Assembly (NCBI RefSeq): GCF_002160305.1
Contig: NZ_NFKI01000003.1
Span: forward strand, 62,001-126,000
DNA length: 64,000 nt
From: Pseudoflavonifractor sp. An184
GTDB lineage: Bacteria; Bacillota; Clostridia; Oscillospirales; Oscillospiraceae
Direction of reading: 5' to 3'
A model generated the notes under the pieces. The model saw nothing but the letters and a program-made list of their open reading frames with translations. It ran no database searches and was not told the DNA's origin. Positions 25,037 to 33,955 of the stretch are shown piece by piece. Within the stretch, counting starts at the first letter, position 1, and each line of letters starts with the position of its first letter. The position numbers were made by a program, and so were the translations under genes.

Positions 25037-25544
25037 GTCGGCGCCCTCCAAAATAGACAATCGTAAAAATTTTATAAAATAGTCTTGACAAGGGGGTAGG
25101 TTCACATGCTACAATACTCTCACAGGGAACTGTCAAAATAATCTTACAATAGTCTAACACCCACAAATCCGATTGTCAACGGGAAACTGGTCCCAGACAT
25201 TCGGAACGGTACCTTGAAAAATGAATACCCATCACCAGAGACGATACTCCACGGGGAAGTAACGCCAGGACGTTGTCGCAGGGCTCTGACAGCTGAGCGT
25301 GCCAAGGGGAAGAAAACGCCGTGTTGGTCAAATAAGGCCGCAGGGCAGGAACCGGTATGGTGCATGGCCAAAACCAGAAAAGAAAAAGACAGACCCTGTA
25401 AAAAAACCGCTGAACTGCTGCAACAGTTCAGCGGCCTGCCGCGTTTCGGAAAACACAGCCTGATCTGTGTCCCAGTTTAACAGAGAGACCTCCGAAACGC
25501 AAGAAATATTTTCTCTGAATTTGAAACACCGGAGGTACTAAACA
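25037..25544. other. Long leader with hairpin, no certain gene
   Basis: About 500 bases. A hairpin with 11-base arms (25407-25417, 25424-25434) lies 110 bases before the excisionase-like gene. A TTG-started frame (25214-25480, 88 codons) crosses the hairpin and has no ribosome site, so I do not call it. A plus-strand TTGACA at 25084 with TACAAT 19 bases on is promoter-like. Confidence 0.4.
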
Positions 25545-25754
25545 TTGAAACTGTCTGTCTACAAATCCTACGACGACCTGCCCCTGTTCCTCAACGCCAA
25601 GATGGTTGCGCAGGTACTGGGCGTGTCCATCTCCACCGCCTACGAGCTACTCAACGATCCCGGTTTCCCCACGCTGCGGGTGGGGAGCCGTATGGTAGTT
25701 CCGAAAGAGAAGTTCATCCAGTGGGCGGAGGGACAGTCGGGAGGTGCCAAATGA
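25545..25754 (+). CDS. Excisionase-like helix-turn-helix protein
   Basis: 69 residues of the small MerR-like/excisionase type: Leu-Phe-Leu-Asn-Ala-Lys-Met-Val-Ala-Gln-Val-Leu-Gly-Val, then Thr-Ala-Tyr-Glu-Leu-Leu and Leu-Arg-Val-Gly-Ser-Arg-Met-Val-Val-Pro-Lys-Glu-Lys. It begins with TTG; GGAGGT sits nine bases upstream. It starts the mobilisation module of the first element and its stop overlaps the next gene (ATGA). Related copies occur at 56566 and 59898. Probable role: directing the integrase to excise, or controlling the module. Confidence 0.75.
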   Translation: MKLSVYKSYDDLPLFLNAKMVAQVLGVSISTAYELLNDPGFPTLRVGSRMVVPKEKFIQWAEGQSGGAK

Positions 25755-26191
25755 GAAAACAGTACTGGCCCAAGCGGGACCCTATCAAGAACTACTTCCC
25801 CCTCCCCAACGAGATCTTCTCCCTGGGACTGTCTGCCGGGGCAATTGCAGTCTACGGATTTCTCCTCCACCGGGAAGACCGGAAGACCTACCAGTGCGTG
25901 GCCAGCTACCGGACCATCGGAGAGGCGGTGGGGATGAGCGTCAACACGGTGCGCAAGTATGTGACCGAGCTGGAGGATCGCGGTCTGATCCGGACGGAGC
26001 GCACCACCGTCACAACCCGGGACGGACGCACCCTCAACGGCTGTCTGCGTTACTACATCCTACCCATCCAGATGTCCATCGAACAGTTCTATGCGCGGCA
26101 GCTCCACGCAGCTGACCTGGCGCTGGAACGGCAGAGAGCGGAGCAGCGCCTGGCGGCGCTGGAGAGAAAGGAGTGTGCCTCCGGATGCTGA
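25751..26191 (+). CDS. Winged helix-turn-helix protein of mobilisable elements
   Basis: 146 residues. It begins Gln-Tyr-Trp-Pro-Lys-Arg-Asp-Pro and has a winged helix around residues 25-90 (Ser-Tyr-Arg-Thr-Ile-Gly-Glu-Ala-Val-Gly-Met and Thr-Val-Arg-Lys-Tyr-Val-Thr-Glu-Leu-Glu). A close relative is at 56742. Such proteins resemble RepA-type or transcriptional control proteins. It overlaps the excisionase gene by four bases and the next gene by seven, so the three are co-translated. Confidence 0.65.
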   Translation: MRKQYWPKRDPIKNYFPLPNEIFSLGLSAGAIAVYGFLLHREDRKTYQCVASYRTIGEAVGMSVNTVRKYVTELEDRGLIRTERTTVTTRDGRTLNGCLRYYILPIQMSIEQFYARQLHAADLALERQRAEQRLAALERKECASGC

Positions 26192-26547
26192 TGCAGATGA
26201 TCGACTGCATGATCGAGCAGGACCCGTCTTTGTCAGCACGGCGCACCATAGACATGCGGCGATACATTGTCAACCGGTGGAACCGTACGCACGAGGAACC
26301 TATCGACGAAGATGCGGTAGCTCTGTTCCTCTGCGATGAGAACCGTGGAACCCTGACAGATGAACAAAGGATCTTTGCGAGGGAGTGCCGTGAGGAGATC
26401 AAGGCCTGCTATCGAAATGTGGTGTTCCAGATGTTTCAGTACGGCGAGATGATGCACCGGCATCTGGTGTCCGGACCGGAGGAATACTGCCGAATCTTTC
26501 TGCCGCAGTACACCGTCCCCCTGCAGCAATCGGCTTCCCCCGTGTAG
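26185..26547 (+). CDS. Hypothetical protein
   Basis: About 120 residues, acidic and helical, starting Met-Leu-Met-Gln-Met-Ile-Asp-Cys-Met. I recognise no family. The ATG at 26185 is chosen because AAGGAG lies 11 bases upstream; a GTG at 26173 is too close to it. It overlaps the winged-helix gene. No equivalent is seen in the second module, where the winged-helix protein instead has a longer C-terminal tail. Confidence 0.5.
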   Translation: MLMQMIDCMIEQDPSLSARRTIDMRRYIVNRWNRTHEEPIDEDAVALFLCDENRGTLTDEQRIFARECREEIKACYRNVVFQMFQYGEMMHRHLVSGPEEYCRIFLPQYTVPLQQSASPV

Positions 26548-26900
26548 CGGCCTGTGAGCCGCTGTGTGCCTCGATTTCGGGAGGGGCAGAGTCCCTGCCC
26601 CTCCCGGCGGTCTCGGGGCGGATTTGGCCCGTTGTTCCACCGCTGTGGAGGAGGCCTATCCGGGGAATTTGCCGCCCCATAACTGATTTACGGAGGACGA
26701 AAGGAAAAGCAGGAGAAAGCCTTGGCGCTTTTATGGCGCCTGGGCGGTCACTTCCGCCCGCAGTGCGGGCGGTTTCAGGGGTTGGAGTTGGCGCTGTTCC
26801 GACCAACCCGATTTGAGATTGGCGCTGTTTTTCGCAAAAGCCGCCTGAATCCCCGCTGTGACAGGCTTTCGGGCGGCGCTGATGCAATAAGGAGGGGATT
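26548..26900. other. Non-coding region with candidate oriT
   Basis: About 350 bases between the hypothetical gene and the MobC-like gene. A hairpin with CCGCCCG and CGGGCGG arms lies at 26754-26772. The stretch GGACGAAAGGAAAAGCAGG about 60 bases before it recurs, with one change, before the equivalent hairpin at 57324-57342. This conserved pairing just ahead of relaxosome genes is what an origin of transfer would show. Confidence 0.5.
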
Positions 26901-27314
26901 TTGAATTTGAAAAAGGAAAATAAGAAACATTCCGTCTGGCTCAGTGAAGCCACCTGGACCGAGGTGGAATCGCGCTACCGGCGGGATAACTGCTCCACCA
27001 GAAACGAATTTATCGAAAAGGCCATTCGGTTCTACTCCGGTTACCTGGATACGGAGTCTGCCGATGCTTACCTGCCGCGGGTCCTCGCCGATGTGCTGGA
27101 GGGTAAGCTGGGAGCCCTGGGCAAACGGATGGGACGCCTGCTGTTCAAGCTGTCGGTGGACCAAAACCTCATGGGAAATATCCTGGCCGCCGACATAGAG
27201 ATCGACCCGGATCAGCTGCGAAAAGCCCGGGTCCGGTGCGTCAAAGAGGTGAAGGAAACCAACGGTGAAATCAGTTTTGAGGACGCTGTCCGCTATCAAC
27301 AGGAGGCTGAGTGA
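26901..27314 (+). CDS. MobC-like ribbon-helix-helix relaxosome protein
   Basis: 137 residues. The N-terminal 45 residues (Ser-Val-Trp-Leu-Ser-Glu-Ala-Thr-Trp and Thr-Arg-Asn-Glu-Phe-Ile-Glu-Lys-Ala) fit a ribbon-helix-helix DNA-binding fold, followed by helices. It lies directly before the relaxase and shares the stop/start overlap, as MobC-type accessory proteins do. The start is TTG at 26901 or the in-frame TTG at 26907; GGAGGGG precedes both. The likely target is the hairpin upstream. Confidence 0.65.
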   Translation: MNLKKENKKHSVWLSEATWTEVESRYRRDNCSTRNEFIEKAIRFYSGYLDTESADAYLPRVLADVLEGKLGALGKRMGRLLFKLSVDQNLMGNILAADIEIDPDQLRKARVRCVKEVKETNGEISFEDAVRYQQEAE

Positions 27315-29119
27315 TGCCGGGACTGATCCAGAAGTCGGGCTACATCAAGCCGGGAAACGGCGGCGGACACTACGCCGAGTACATCGCCACCCGGGAGGGT
27401 GTGGAGCTGATCGAGGCTCCGCGCCCCTTCCATGACGGCGGCGGATACCTGGAATATATGGCGGAGCGTCCCCGCTCCCACGGTTTGTTCTCCGCCGACA
27501 GTCCCGCTGATCTGGAGAAAACCATGGCAGAGATCAACGGGCATACCGGGCCGGTGTGGACCTTCGTCTACTCCTTGAAGCGGGAGGACGCCCACCGGCT
27601 GGGCTATGAGAACAGTGAGAGCTGGCGTAAGTTATTGCTGGCCCACCAGACGGAACTGGCTCAGGCCATGAAAATTTCCCCGAACAATTTCCGATGGCGG
27701 GCCGCCTTCCACGATGAGAAGCACCACCCCCACATCCATATGATGGTCTGGTCAGCGGACCCCAAGCAAGGTTTTCTAACAGAAAAGGGTATCGAGAAGA
27801 TGCGCTCCCAGCTGTCCAATGAGATCTTCCGAGACGAACTACTGTCTCTCTACCAGAAGAAAGATCTGTCCTACAGCCAAGTGCGGGACGCGGCAACGGA
27901 GGCCATGGGGCGGCTCATCCGGGAGATGGAGACAGGCCTGTGCCACAGCCCTATCATCATGGAGCAGGTGGAGAAGCTGGCCGAAATGCTGGAGAACCAC
28001 AAGGGCAAAAAGGTCTACGGCTACCTGAAAAAACCGGCAAAGGCGCAGGTGGACGCCATCGTGGATGAACTGGCCAAGGTCCCGGAGGTGGCAGAGTGCT
28101 ACGAACAGTGGAATCAACTCCGGGACGAGCTGGAGCGTTACTACAAGGACGTGCCCAGAGAGCACCTGCCGCTCTCCCAGCAGAAGGAGTTCAAAGCCAT
28201 CAAGAACATGGTCATCCGGGAGGCGGAACAGCTCCGGCTCGGTACGTTTACCTTCGAGGATTCCCGTGTGAGAGATGAAGTGGATGAGGACCAGGATGCG
28301 GTGTACTTCGCCTGGGACTCCAACTGGCGGATGACCGAGGCCTACCAAAGCGCCAAGGAGGTGCTGGAGGAGTACGAAAACCCGGAGAGTGAAAAAGCGG
28401 AACAGGTGCGGGTGCTGGAACAGCTCTGGCAGAGAGGCTTCCCCCTGGCCGCCTATCAGCTGGGCAAGTGCTGGCGGGACGGACGAGGCGTTCTCCCCGA
28501 CGACGAGCAGGCGGAACTGTGGTTCCGGCGGGCGGCGGACGCAGGATATGACTTCGCTCAGTACGCGCTGGGAAAGTTCCTTCAAGGCCAAAATCGAACG
28601 AATGAGGCGGTATCCTGGTATGGAAAAGCGGCGGCCCGGGGGAACTCCTGGGCCGCCTACCGCCTGGGAAAGCTGTATCTGGAGGGGAAAGATGTCCCGA
28701 AAGACGTGCCAAAAGCGGTGGCCTGCCTCACCGAGTCCGCCGAACACGGGAACCAGTATGCCCGGTACACTCTGGGTAAGTTGTACCTCGCCGGGCAGGA
28801 TGTCCAACAGGACCGGGAGCGGGCCTGGACGTATTTCTATGAATCGGCGGAACAGGGAAACGAATACGCCGACTTCTTTCTGGAGCACTTCGATCAGGCG
28901 GGCAGGCCCAATGTGTTCCTGGCGGCCACCCGGCTGCTCCACCATCTGAGTCAGATCTTTCGTGACAACTCGGTGCCGCCCGCCGCTCCGGTGGGACAGC
29001 GGGTGGACCGAAAGCTGCGGCGGAAAATCCAGAAAAAGAAGATCGCCATGGGCCACAAGCCAGATGACCATGAGGAAACTCTCCGGCAGGACATGGGCGG
29101 CATGACTATGGGGTGGTAG
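27314..29119 (+). CDS. MobP-type relaxase with C-terminal Sel1 repeats
   Basis: 601 residues. The relaxase domain (about 1-200) has the metal triad His138-Pro-His140-Ile-His142 and upstream Tyr residues (Tyr10, Tyr20, Tyr23) available as nucleophile. From about residue 370 to 530 there are at least four Sel1-like repeats (Ala-x-Tyr-x-Leu-Gly-Lys-x-Tyr/Trp patterns), and a basic tail. It nicks oriT to start transfer of the element. AGGAGG sits seven bases upstream of ATG 27314. Paralogue at 57882. Dependent on an external conjugation machine, as no T4SS genes are present. Confidence 0.85.
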   Translation: MPGLIQKSGYIKPGNGGGHYAEYIATREGVELIEAPRPFHDGGGYLEYMAERPRSHGLFSADSPADLEKTMAEINGHTGPVWTFVYSLKREDAHRLGYENSESWRKLLLAHQTELAQAMKISPNNFRWRAAFHDEKHHPHIHMMVWSADPKQGFLTEKGIEKMRSQLSNEIFRDELLSLYQKKDLSYSQVRDAATEAMGRLIREMETGLCHSPIIMEQVEKLAEMLENHKGKKVYGYLKKPAKAQVDAIVDELAKVPEVAECYEQWNQLRDELERYYKDVPREHLPLSQQKEFKAIKNMVIREAEQLRLGTFTFEDSRVRDEVDEDQDAVYFAWDSNWRMTEAYQSAKEVLEEYENPESEKAEQVRVLEQLWQRGFPLAAYQLGKCWRDGRGVLPDDEQAELWFRRAADAGYDFAQYALGKFLQGQNRTNEAVSWYGKAAARGNSWAAYRLGKLYLEGKDVPKDVPKAVACLTESAEHGNQYARYTLGKLYLAGQDVQQDRERAWTYFYESAEQGNEYADFFLEHFDQAGRPNVFLAATRLLHHLSQIFRDNSVPPAAPVGQRVDRKLRRKIQKKKIAMGHKPDDHEETLRQDMGGMTMGW

Positions 29120-29206
29120 CAATCGCCAACGAAACCGCAGTAAAAAATGCTGTTGAATTTTACAGCAGATCGAGGTATACTAAGGGCAAGAAAGGGGCTG
29201 AACACC

Positions 29207-29461
29207 ATGCCGAACATCAAACCCATCTCCGATCTGCGTAATTACACGGAGGTTCTGCATGACGTGGCTGTAGGCGCTCCGGTTTTTCTGACGAAGAATG
29301 GCCGGGGCCGCTACGCCATCGTGGACATGCAGGACTATGAGCGGACACAGGCCACCCTCCGGCTGATGAACGAGCTGGCCAAGGGCCGCAAGTCCGGGGA
29401 GGAAAAGGGCTGGTTGACGCTGGAGGCCGTAGAAAAACATCTCGGAATCGCAGATGAATAA
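29207..29461 (+). CDS. Phd/YefM-type antitoxin
   Basis: 84 residues. The segment Pro-Ile-Ser-Asp-Leu-Arg-Asn-Tyr, then Val-Phe-Leu-Thr-Lys-Asn-Gly-Arg-Gly-Arg-Tyr and Asp-Met-Gln-Asp-Tyr-Glu is the Phd/YefM DNA-binding N-terminus; the C-terminal part would wrap the toxin. The stop overlaps the toxin start by eight bases. It stabilises the mobile element. AAAGGGG precedes the ATG. Confidence 0.85.
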   Translation: MPNIKPISDLRNYTEVLHDVAVGAPVFLTKNGRGRYAIVDMQDYERTQATLRLMNELAKGRKSGEEKGWLTLEAVEKHLGIADE

Positions 29462-29789
29462 CCTGCATTTATCCGACGAGGCGCAGGCTGATTTGGCCGG
29501 GATCAAGTCCTATATCGCAAAGAATTTGGAAAATCCCAGCGCAGCGATCTCCACGGTACGGAACATCACAAAGGACATCCGCAGATTGCGGGAGCACAGT
29601 CTGATTGGCGCGTCCCTGTCCTCGATTGCCGATGTCGAGAGTGACTATCGTTTCCTGGTGACCGGCAGTTACCTCACTTTTTACCGAGTTCTTGACAACG
29701 ATGTCTATGTGGATCGTGTGCTCTACGGCCGCCGGGATTATCTTCGCGTCCTCTTTGGAGATGTGCAGGACGACGAAACAAACGAATAG
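29454..29789 (+). CDS. RelE/ParE-type toxin
   Basis: 111 residues. Ala-Gln-Ala-Asp-Leu-Ala-Gly-Ile-Lys-Ser-Tyr-Ile near the start and Tyr-Arg-Phe-Leu-Val, Tyr-Leu-Thr-Phe-Tyr-Arg, Val-Leu-Tyr-Gly-Arg-Arg-Asp-Tyr at the end give the compact RelE/ParE fold. The pairing with a YefM-like antitoxin is common. Whether it cuts mRNA (RelE) or poisons gyrase (ParE) is not settled by the sequence. Confidence 0.85.
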   Translation: MNNLHLSDEAQADLAGIKSYIAKNLENPSAAISTVRNITKDIRRLREHSLIGASLSSIADVESDYRFLVTGSYLTFYRVLDNDVYVDRVLYGRRDYLRVLFGDVQDDETNE

Positions 29790-29828
29790 AGACAATCTTC
29801 TCCATAGGGAGAAACGATTTGTCACCGG

Positions 29829-29858
29829 AACCGTCTGCAGAGATGCAGGCGGTTTTTT
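29829..29858 (+). terminator. Terminator of toxin-antitoxin operon
   Basis: Eleven-base arms (29829-29839, 29844-29854) around a GAGA tetraloop, ending in T6. Confidence 0.85.
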
Positions 29859-30005
29859 CTATGGCAGGCATATCAAAATCTGGACCGCAATACAAAGATA
29901 AAATCCTGCCCGCAGATGATAACTTTCTGAAAATAGTTGCGGTTGGGGGTGGCTATTTGGAGGAAGTTCGGGTATTGTGTGTTGCTGACAAAGGAGGCGG
30001 CACAC

Positions 30006-30308
30006 ATGCGCGACACACTGGAAAATCTGTACTTTGGAAATATCACCCCCAACGATCAAATCGTCAAATCGGGGACTGCCCTGAAAAAAGCCATGGAACA
30101 GTCAGCAGAGTGCGAGGAGAAACTCACCGCCCTGCTGGAGGACAAGGAAAAAACATTGCTGCTCCGGCTCATCAACGCGGAGAATGAGATCGGCAGCACC
30201 ATGGCCCTGGAGAACTTCATCCTGGGTTTCCGGCTGGGAGTGCGCATGATCCTGGAGGCCCTGGACGAGGATGACGGCAGTCTGATCGACCCAAATAAGG
30301 AGGAATAG
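30006..30308 (+). CDS. DUF6809-like small protein
   Basis: 100 residues, helical: Leu-Glu-Asn-Leu-Tyr-Phe-Gly-Asn-Ile at the start, Glu-Cys-Glu-Glu-Lys-Leu in the middle and Phe-Ile-Leu-Gly-Phe-Arg-Leu-Gly-Val-Arg-Met near the end. Relatives at 38963, 42773 and a remnant at 35397 share this plan. Three of the four lie next to recombination genes. AAAGGAGG precedes the ATG at 30006; the integrase starts three bases after it ends. No function known. Confidence 0.65.
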   Translation: MRDTLENLYFGNITPNDQIVKSGTALKKAMEQSAECEEKLTALLEDKEKTLLLRLINAENEIGSTMALENFILGFRLGVRMILEALDEDDGSLIDPNKEE

Positions 30309-30311
30309 CCT

Positions 30312-31520
30312 ATGGCAAAACGCAGGCCGTCCGGCGACGGCATGGTCCGAAAGCGGGAGGACGGCCGCTGGGAGGGCCGCATCGTGGTGGGCCACAAACA
30401 AAACGGCGAGCCCATCTTCCGGTATGTCCTGGCAAAGACCCAGAAGGAACTGCTGGACAAGCTCCACCGGGACCTGGAGGCCTTTCAGGATGTGGAGCTC
30501 ACCGAGGACAGCCGCATGACCCTGGGGGAATGGCTGGACCGGTGGATGGAGGACTACGGCGCGGCCACCCTGCGGCCCAACACCCTGCGGAGTTATGAGC
30601 AGTTCATCCGGTGCTACATCAAGCCCTATCTGGGGGATAAGATCGTCTCCCGGGTGACCCGCATGGACATCCAGAAGCTGTACCGAAAACTGAAACACGA
30701 GGGCCGTGTCCGTGAGCACCCGGAATACGGCCACGAACTGTCGGACACCATGGTGCTCCGCATCCACGCCATGCTCCACCGGTGCCTGAAGGACGCGGAG
30801 GCCGCCCATGTGGTCGCCCGGAACCCCACCGACGGGGCCGTGGTGCCCAAGGCCAGCTATCGACCCAAGCAGATCCTCACAAAGGAGCAGATGGATACCT
30901 TCCTGGCAGCGGTGGACCGCAACGAGATCTGGCGGGACTTCTTCTACACGGAGCTGACCACCGGTCTCCGCCGGGGCGAGATCTGCGGCCTCATGTGGCA
31001 GGACTTCGACGAGAAGGCCGGGACGCTGAAGATCCTCCGGTCGGTGAACGTCCCCAAGGCCGGGGAGCTGGAGATCGGCGAGACGAAGACCAGCCAGGGC
31101 CGGCGGACCATCCGCCTGCCGCCCAGCACCGTCCAGCGGCTGAAGGAGCGGAGGAAGCACGCCGTCAGTCAGTGGATCTTCCCGGAACCGCTGGCTCCGG
31201 AGAAACCGGTGCGGCCCAGTGCCGCCTACTACTGGATGAAGCGGATCTTAAGAGAGGCAGGGCTTCCTGCGATCCGATTTCACGATTTAAGGCATACCTT
31301 TGCCACCCACGCCCTCACCAGCGGCGTGGACGCCAAGACCCTGTCCGGCATCCTGGGCCACACCAACGCCAGTTTCACCTTGGACACCTACACCCATGTG
31401 ACGCCGGACATGCAGCAGGAGGCCAGCCACATCGTGGGCGGCTTTCTGGAAAATCTCCTGGGGAAAGACCTGAAACCGTGGCAGAAAAACAGACCGGAAG
31501 GAGGTAGATGCCATGGCTAA
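30312..31520 (+). CDS. Tyrosine integrase
   Basis: 402 residues. An N-terminal arm-binding domain (about 8-50), SAM-like core-binding domain (about 70-170) and catalytic domain with Thr-Gly-Leu-Arg-Arg-Gly-Glu, His-Asp-Leu-Arg-His-Thr-Phe-Ala, Leu-Gly-His and the Tyr of Thr-Leu-Asp-Thr-Tyr-Thr-His. All R-H-R-H-Y residues are present. It overlaps the next integrase by eight bases, so two recombinases are made from one transcript. Likely drives integration of the 20-kb element. Confidence 0.9.
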   Translation: MAKRRPSGDGMVRKREDGRWEGRIVVGHKQNGEPIFRYVLAKTQKELLDKLHRDLEAFQDVELTEDSRMTLGEWLDRWMEDYGAATLRPNTLRSYEQFIRCYIKPYLGDKIVSRVTRMDIQKLYRKLKHEGRVREHPEYGHELSDTMVLRIHAMLHRCLKDAEAAHVVARNPTDGAVVPKASYRPKQILTKEQMDTFLAAVDRNEIWRDFFYTELTTGLRRGEICGLMWQDFDEKAGTLKILRSVNVPKAGELEIGETKTSQGRRTIRLPPSTVQRLKERRKHAVSQWIFPEPLAPEKPVRPSAAYYWMKRILREAGLPAIRFHDLRHTFATHALTSGVDAKTLSGILGHTNASFTLDTYTHVTPDMQQEASHIVGGFLENLLGKDLKPWQKNRPEGGRCHG

Positions 31521-33141
31521 GCGGCGGAAAAAGGGTGAGGGCTCCGTCCGCCAGCGCAAGGACGGCCGCTGGGAGGGCCGGGTGGTCATCGGCTACGACG
31601 AGAAGGGCCTGCCCAAGACAAAGAACGTCCTGGCCAAGACGAAACGGGAGTGCCAAGAGAAACTGAAGCAGCTCCGGGAGACGGTGACCGGTCCCAGGAC
31701 GGAGAAAGTCCGGCCGGAGATGCCCTTCGGAGAGTGGCTGGACTTCTGGTATCAGAACTACGTCAAGCCTCAGATCCGCCCCACCACCCAGGCCAACTAC
31801 GAGGCGAAGATCTATCAGCACATCATCCCGGAGCTGGGGAAGATCCCCCTGAACCAGCTGGCCCAGAAGGACCTCCAGCAGTTCTATGCCCGGATGAAAA
31901 CGGCCGGGCGGCTCATCCGCACGGAGCAGTTCGGCAAGGGGCTGTCCGACTCCATGGTGCGCGGCCTCCATGCCGCCTGCCGGTCCGCTCTGGAGAAGGC
32001 GGTGCAGGAGGAACTGATCCGCACCAATCCGGCGGTGGGCTGCAAGCTGCCGCCCAAGCGGGGCCGGGAGATGCAGGTTCTGGGCCGGGAGGAACTCCAG
32101 CGGTTCCTCATCCAGGCCCAGGCGGAGGGATACTTTGAGTTGTTCCTTCTGGACTTATGTACCGGCCTGCGGCGGGGCGAGCTGCTGGCCCTCCAGTGGG
32201 ACGACCTGGACTTCAAGACCGGGACCCTGACCGTGAACAAGCAGGTCTACGAGGTGCGGGGACAGCTCCAGGTGAGCGTTCCGAAGACCCGCGCCTCCAT
32301 CCGCAGGCTGGTCCTGCCGTCCGGCGTGGTGGAGGTGCTGCGGCAATACCGGGAGACGGTGGACTCCCGGTGGATGTTCCCCTCCCCGGTCAAAGAGGAT
32401 ATGCCCATGACGCCGGGAGCGGTGCGCCGGCGGCTCCAGATCATTCTGGAGCGGGCCGGGTGCAAGAAAATTAGATTTCATGATTTACGGCATACTTTTG
32501 CCACATTATCCTTGGAAAATGGCATGGATGTGAAGACCCTCTCCGCCATGCTGGGCCATGTGTCGGCGGCCACCACTCTGGACATCTACACCCATGTCAC
32601 CGGGGATATGCAGACCGAGGCGGCGGCCAAGATCGACCGTGGGCTGGGCAACGAAGTGCGGGAGGAATCCGCTCAGTCGGAACGGGACGCAGCCTCATAC
32701 TTCCAGCCGGTGCAGAGAAAGACCCGGAAGCCCGGCACCGGGTGCATCACCCAGATCAATGACCACCTGTTTGAGGGACGCTACTCCCCCACCTGGCCGG
32801 ACGGCACCAAGCACTCTAAATGCGTCTACGCCCACACTCGGGAGGAGTGCGAGGCAAAGCTGAAGGTGCTGATCCAGCAGATGAATGCGGAGCGGCAGGC
32901 CCTACGGGACAAAATGCGGGGCATCACTCCGCCGGATAAGCTCACCAAAACGCAGAAGAAAATCTGGTTGTTCATGAAGTTCCACCCCGACGTGACCAGC
33001 TATCGAGCTATTGCCAGGGGCGCCGGGGTGACGAGGCATACTGCGGCTAAGTGGTATGAGATGGTGAGAGGGATGTTGGGAATACCGGAACGCACCTCCC
33101 GCCTTCCAGCGGATTGCCAGACAGGGGCGCTTGTGGTATGA
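31513..33141 (+). CDS. Tyrosine integrase with extra C-terminal DNA-binding region
   Basis: 542 residues. The first 380 form a complete integrase (Gly-Leu-Arg-Arg-Gly-Glu; His-Asp-Leu-Arg-His; Leu-Gly-His; Asp-Ile-Tyr-Thr-His). The remaining 150 are unusual: residues about 410-460 (Gly-Cys-Ile-Thr-Gln-Ile-Asn, Phe-Glu-Gly-Arg-Tyr, Thr-Arg-Glu-Glu-Cys-Glu-Ala-Lys-Leu) resemble the N-terminal arm-binding domain (Gly-Ser-Val-Arg-Gln-Arg, Trp-Glu-Gly-Arg, Thr-Lys-Arg-Glu-Cys-Gln-Glu-Lys-Leu), followed by a helix-turn-helix (Ser-Tyr-Arg-Ala-Ile-Ala). It may bridge additional att arm sites. Confidence 0.88.
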   Translation: MAKRRKKGEGSVRQRKDGRWEGRVVIGYDEKGLPKTKNVLAKTKRECQEKLKQLRETVTGPRTEKVRPEMPFGEWLDFWYQNYVKPQIRPTTQANYEAKIYQHIIPELGKIPLNQLAQKDLQQFYARMKTAGRLIRTEQFGKGLSDSMVRGLHAACRSALEKAVQEELIRTNPAVGCKLPPKRGREMQVLGREELQRFLIQAQAEGYFELFLLDLCTGLRRGELLALQWDDLDFKTGTLTVNKQVYEVRGQLQVSVPKTRASIRRLVLPSGVVEVLRQYRETVDSRWMFPSPVKEDMPMTPGAVRRRLQIILERAGCKKIRFHDLRHTFATLSLENGMDVKTLSAMLGHVSAATTLDIYTHVTGDMQTEAAAKIDRGLGNEVREESAQSERDAASYFQPVQRKTRKPGTGCITQINDHLFEGRYSPTWPDGTKHSKCVYAHTREECEAKLKVLIQQMNAERQALRDKMRGITPPDKLTKTQKKIWLFMKFHPDVTSYRAIARGAGVTRHTAAKWYEMVRGMLGIPERTSRLPADCQTGALVV

Positions 33142-33171
33142 TGAGGGCAGAAATATGAGGATGTGCCGCAA

Positions 33172-33743
33172 TGCCCTTGCAGATCGTACGAAATGACATC
33201 ACCACCACGAAGATGGATGCTACCATCGGTAGGAAACTCTTTGCCGACATTGCTGCCTACATCGACGACCGCTATGTGGATGCCCACACCGACAGCCGGG
33301 AAACCAGCGTCGCCGGATGACTATGGCCTCCATGCCTATGGAGGAAGATACCCTGGCTCCCGCCGCGGCCCCAGCCGATTGGGACGAAACCCTCAACAAG
33401 CTGGACGAGAGCTTTTCCCAGATGCTACTGCGGAAGATCGACAAGGCTGGTATCACCGACACCCAGTGCTATAAGAAAGCCAACATCGACCGCAAACTAT
33501 TCTCTAAGATCCGCTCGGATGTCCACTACAAGCCCTTCAAGCCCACCGCCATTGGCCCTCGCCGTAGCATTGGAGCTGCCATTGGAGGAGGCCCGGGAGA
33601 TGCTGAGGAAAGCGTGCTTTACCTTTTCCCATGCCAGCAAGTTCGACATCATCGTGGAATATTTTATTGTCAACCAGAACTACAACATTTTCGAGATCAA
33701 TGAGGCCCTGTTCGCCTTCGACCAGAGCCTGCTGGGAGGTTGA
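33172..33743 (+). pseudogene. Macro-domain protein, deleted and frameshifted
   Basis: Three frames in order match one gut Clostridia protein type (macro domain plus C-terminal helical region). Frame 1 (33172-33318) begins Met-Pro-Leu-Gln-Ile-Val-Arg-Asn-Asp-Ile-Thr, then jumps to Lys-Leu-Phe-Ala-Asp-Ile, so most of the macro domain is missing. Frame 2 (from about 33317) reads Leu-Asp-Glu-Ser-Phe-Ser-Gln-Met, Arg-Lys-Leu-Phe-Ser-Lys-Ile-Arg. Frame 3 (about 33545-33743) reads Leu-Ala-Leu-Ala-Val-Ala-Leu-Glu-Leu and Leu-Phe-Ala-Phe-Asp. ADP-ribose-related function is lost. Confidence 0.65.
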
Positions 33744-33747
33744 ACCT

Positions 33748-33955
33748 ATGCTGAAAGCAGATGTAACGATAATGCCCTTCGCCAAGCTATATTCACTGCT
33801 GGTGGCGAAAGCGGAGCGGAAGGGTCGCACCTGGGAGGAAATGGATCAGGTGACTTCATGGCTCACCGGATACACGCTACAGGAATTGTCCCAGCTGGAA
33901 CAGGTACTGTCAAGAGTTATGCGCAAATTCGTTTGCAGACTCTGGCTGAATGAAG
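33748..33955 (+). pseudogene. DUF2200 protein, cut by an IS256-family element
   Basis: Reads Met-Pro-Phe-Ala-Lys-Leu-Tyr then Val-Ala-Lys-Ala-Glu-Arg-Lys-Gly-Arg-Thr and Trp-Leu-Thr-Gly-Tyr, the N-terminal half of DUF2200. After about 55 residues it runs into the terminal repeat of the insertion sequence and stops at the transposase end. No second half is found on the far side, so a deletion accompanied or followed the insertion. Confidence 0.65.

Noticed and set aside
25214-25480. An 88-codon TTG-started frame before the excisionase-like gene
   Set aside because: No ribosome site, and the frame crosses a strong hairpin; left as a leader region.
28251-28950. Extra open frames inside the relaxase Sel1 region
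   Set aside because: They come from the repetitive codon pattern of the Sel1 repeats.
25751-33141. A self-transmissible conjugative element or prophage
   Set aside because: No VirB4, VirD4, capsid, portal or terminase proteins are present; only relaxase and accessory genes occur.
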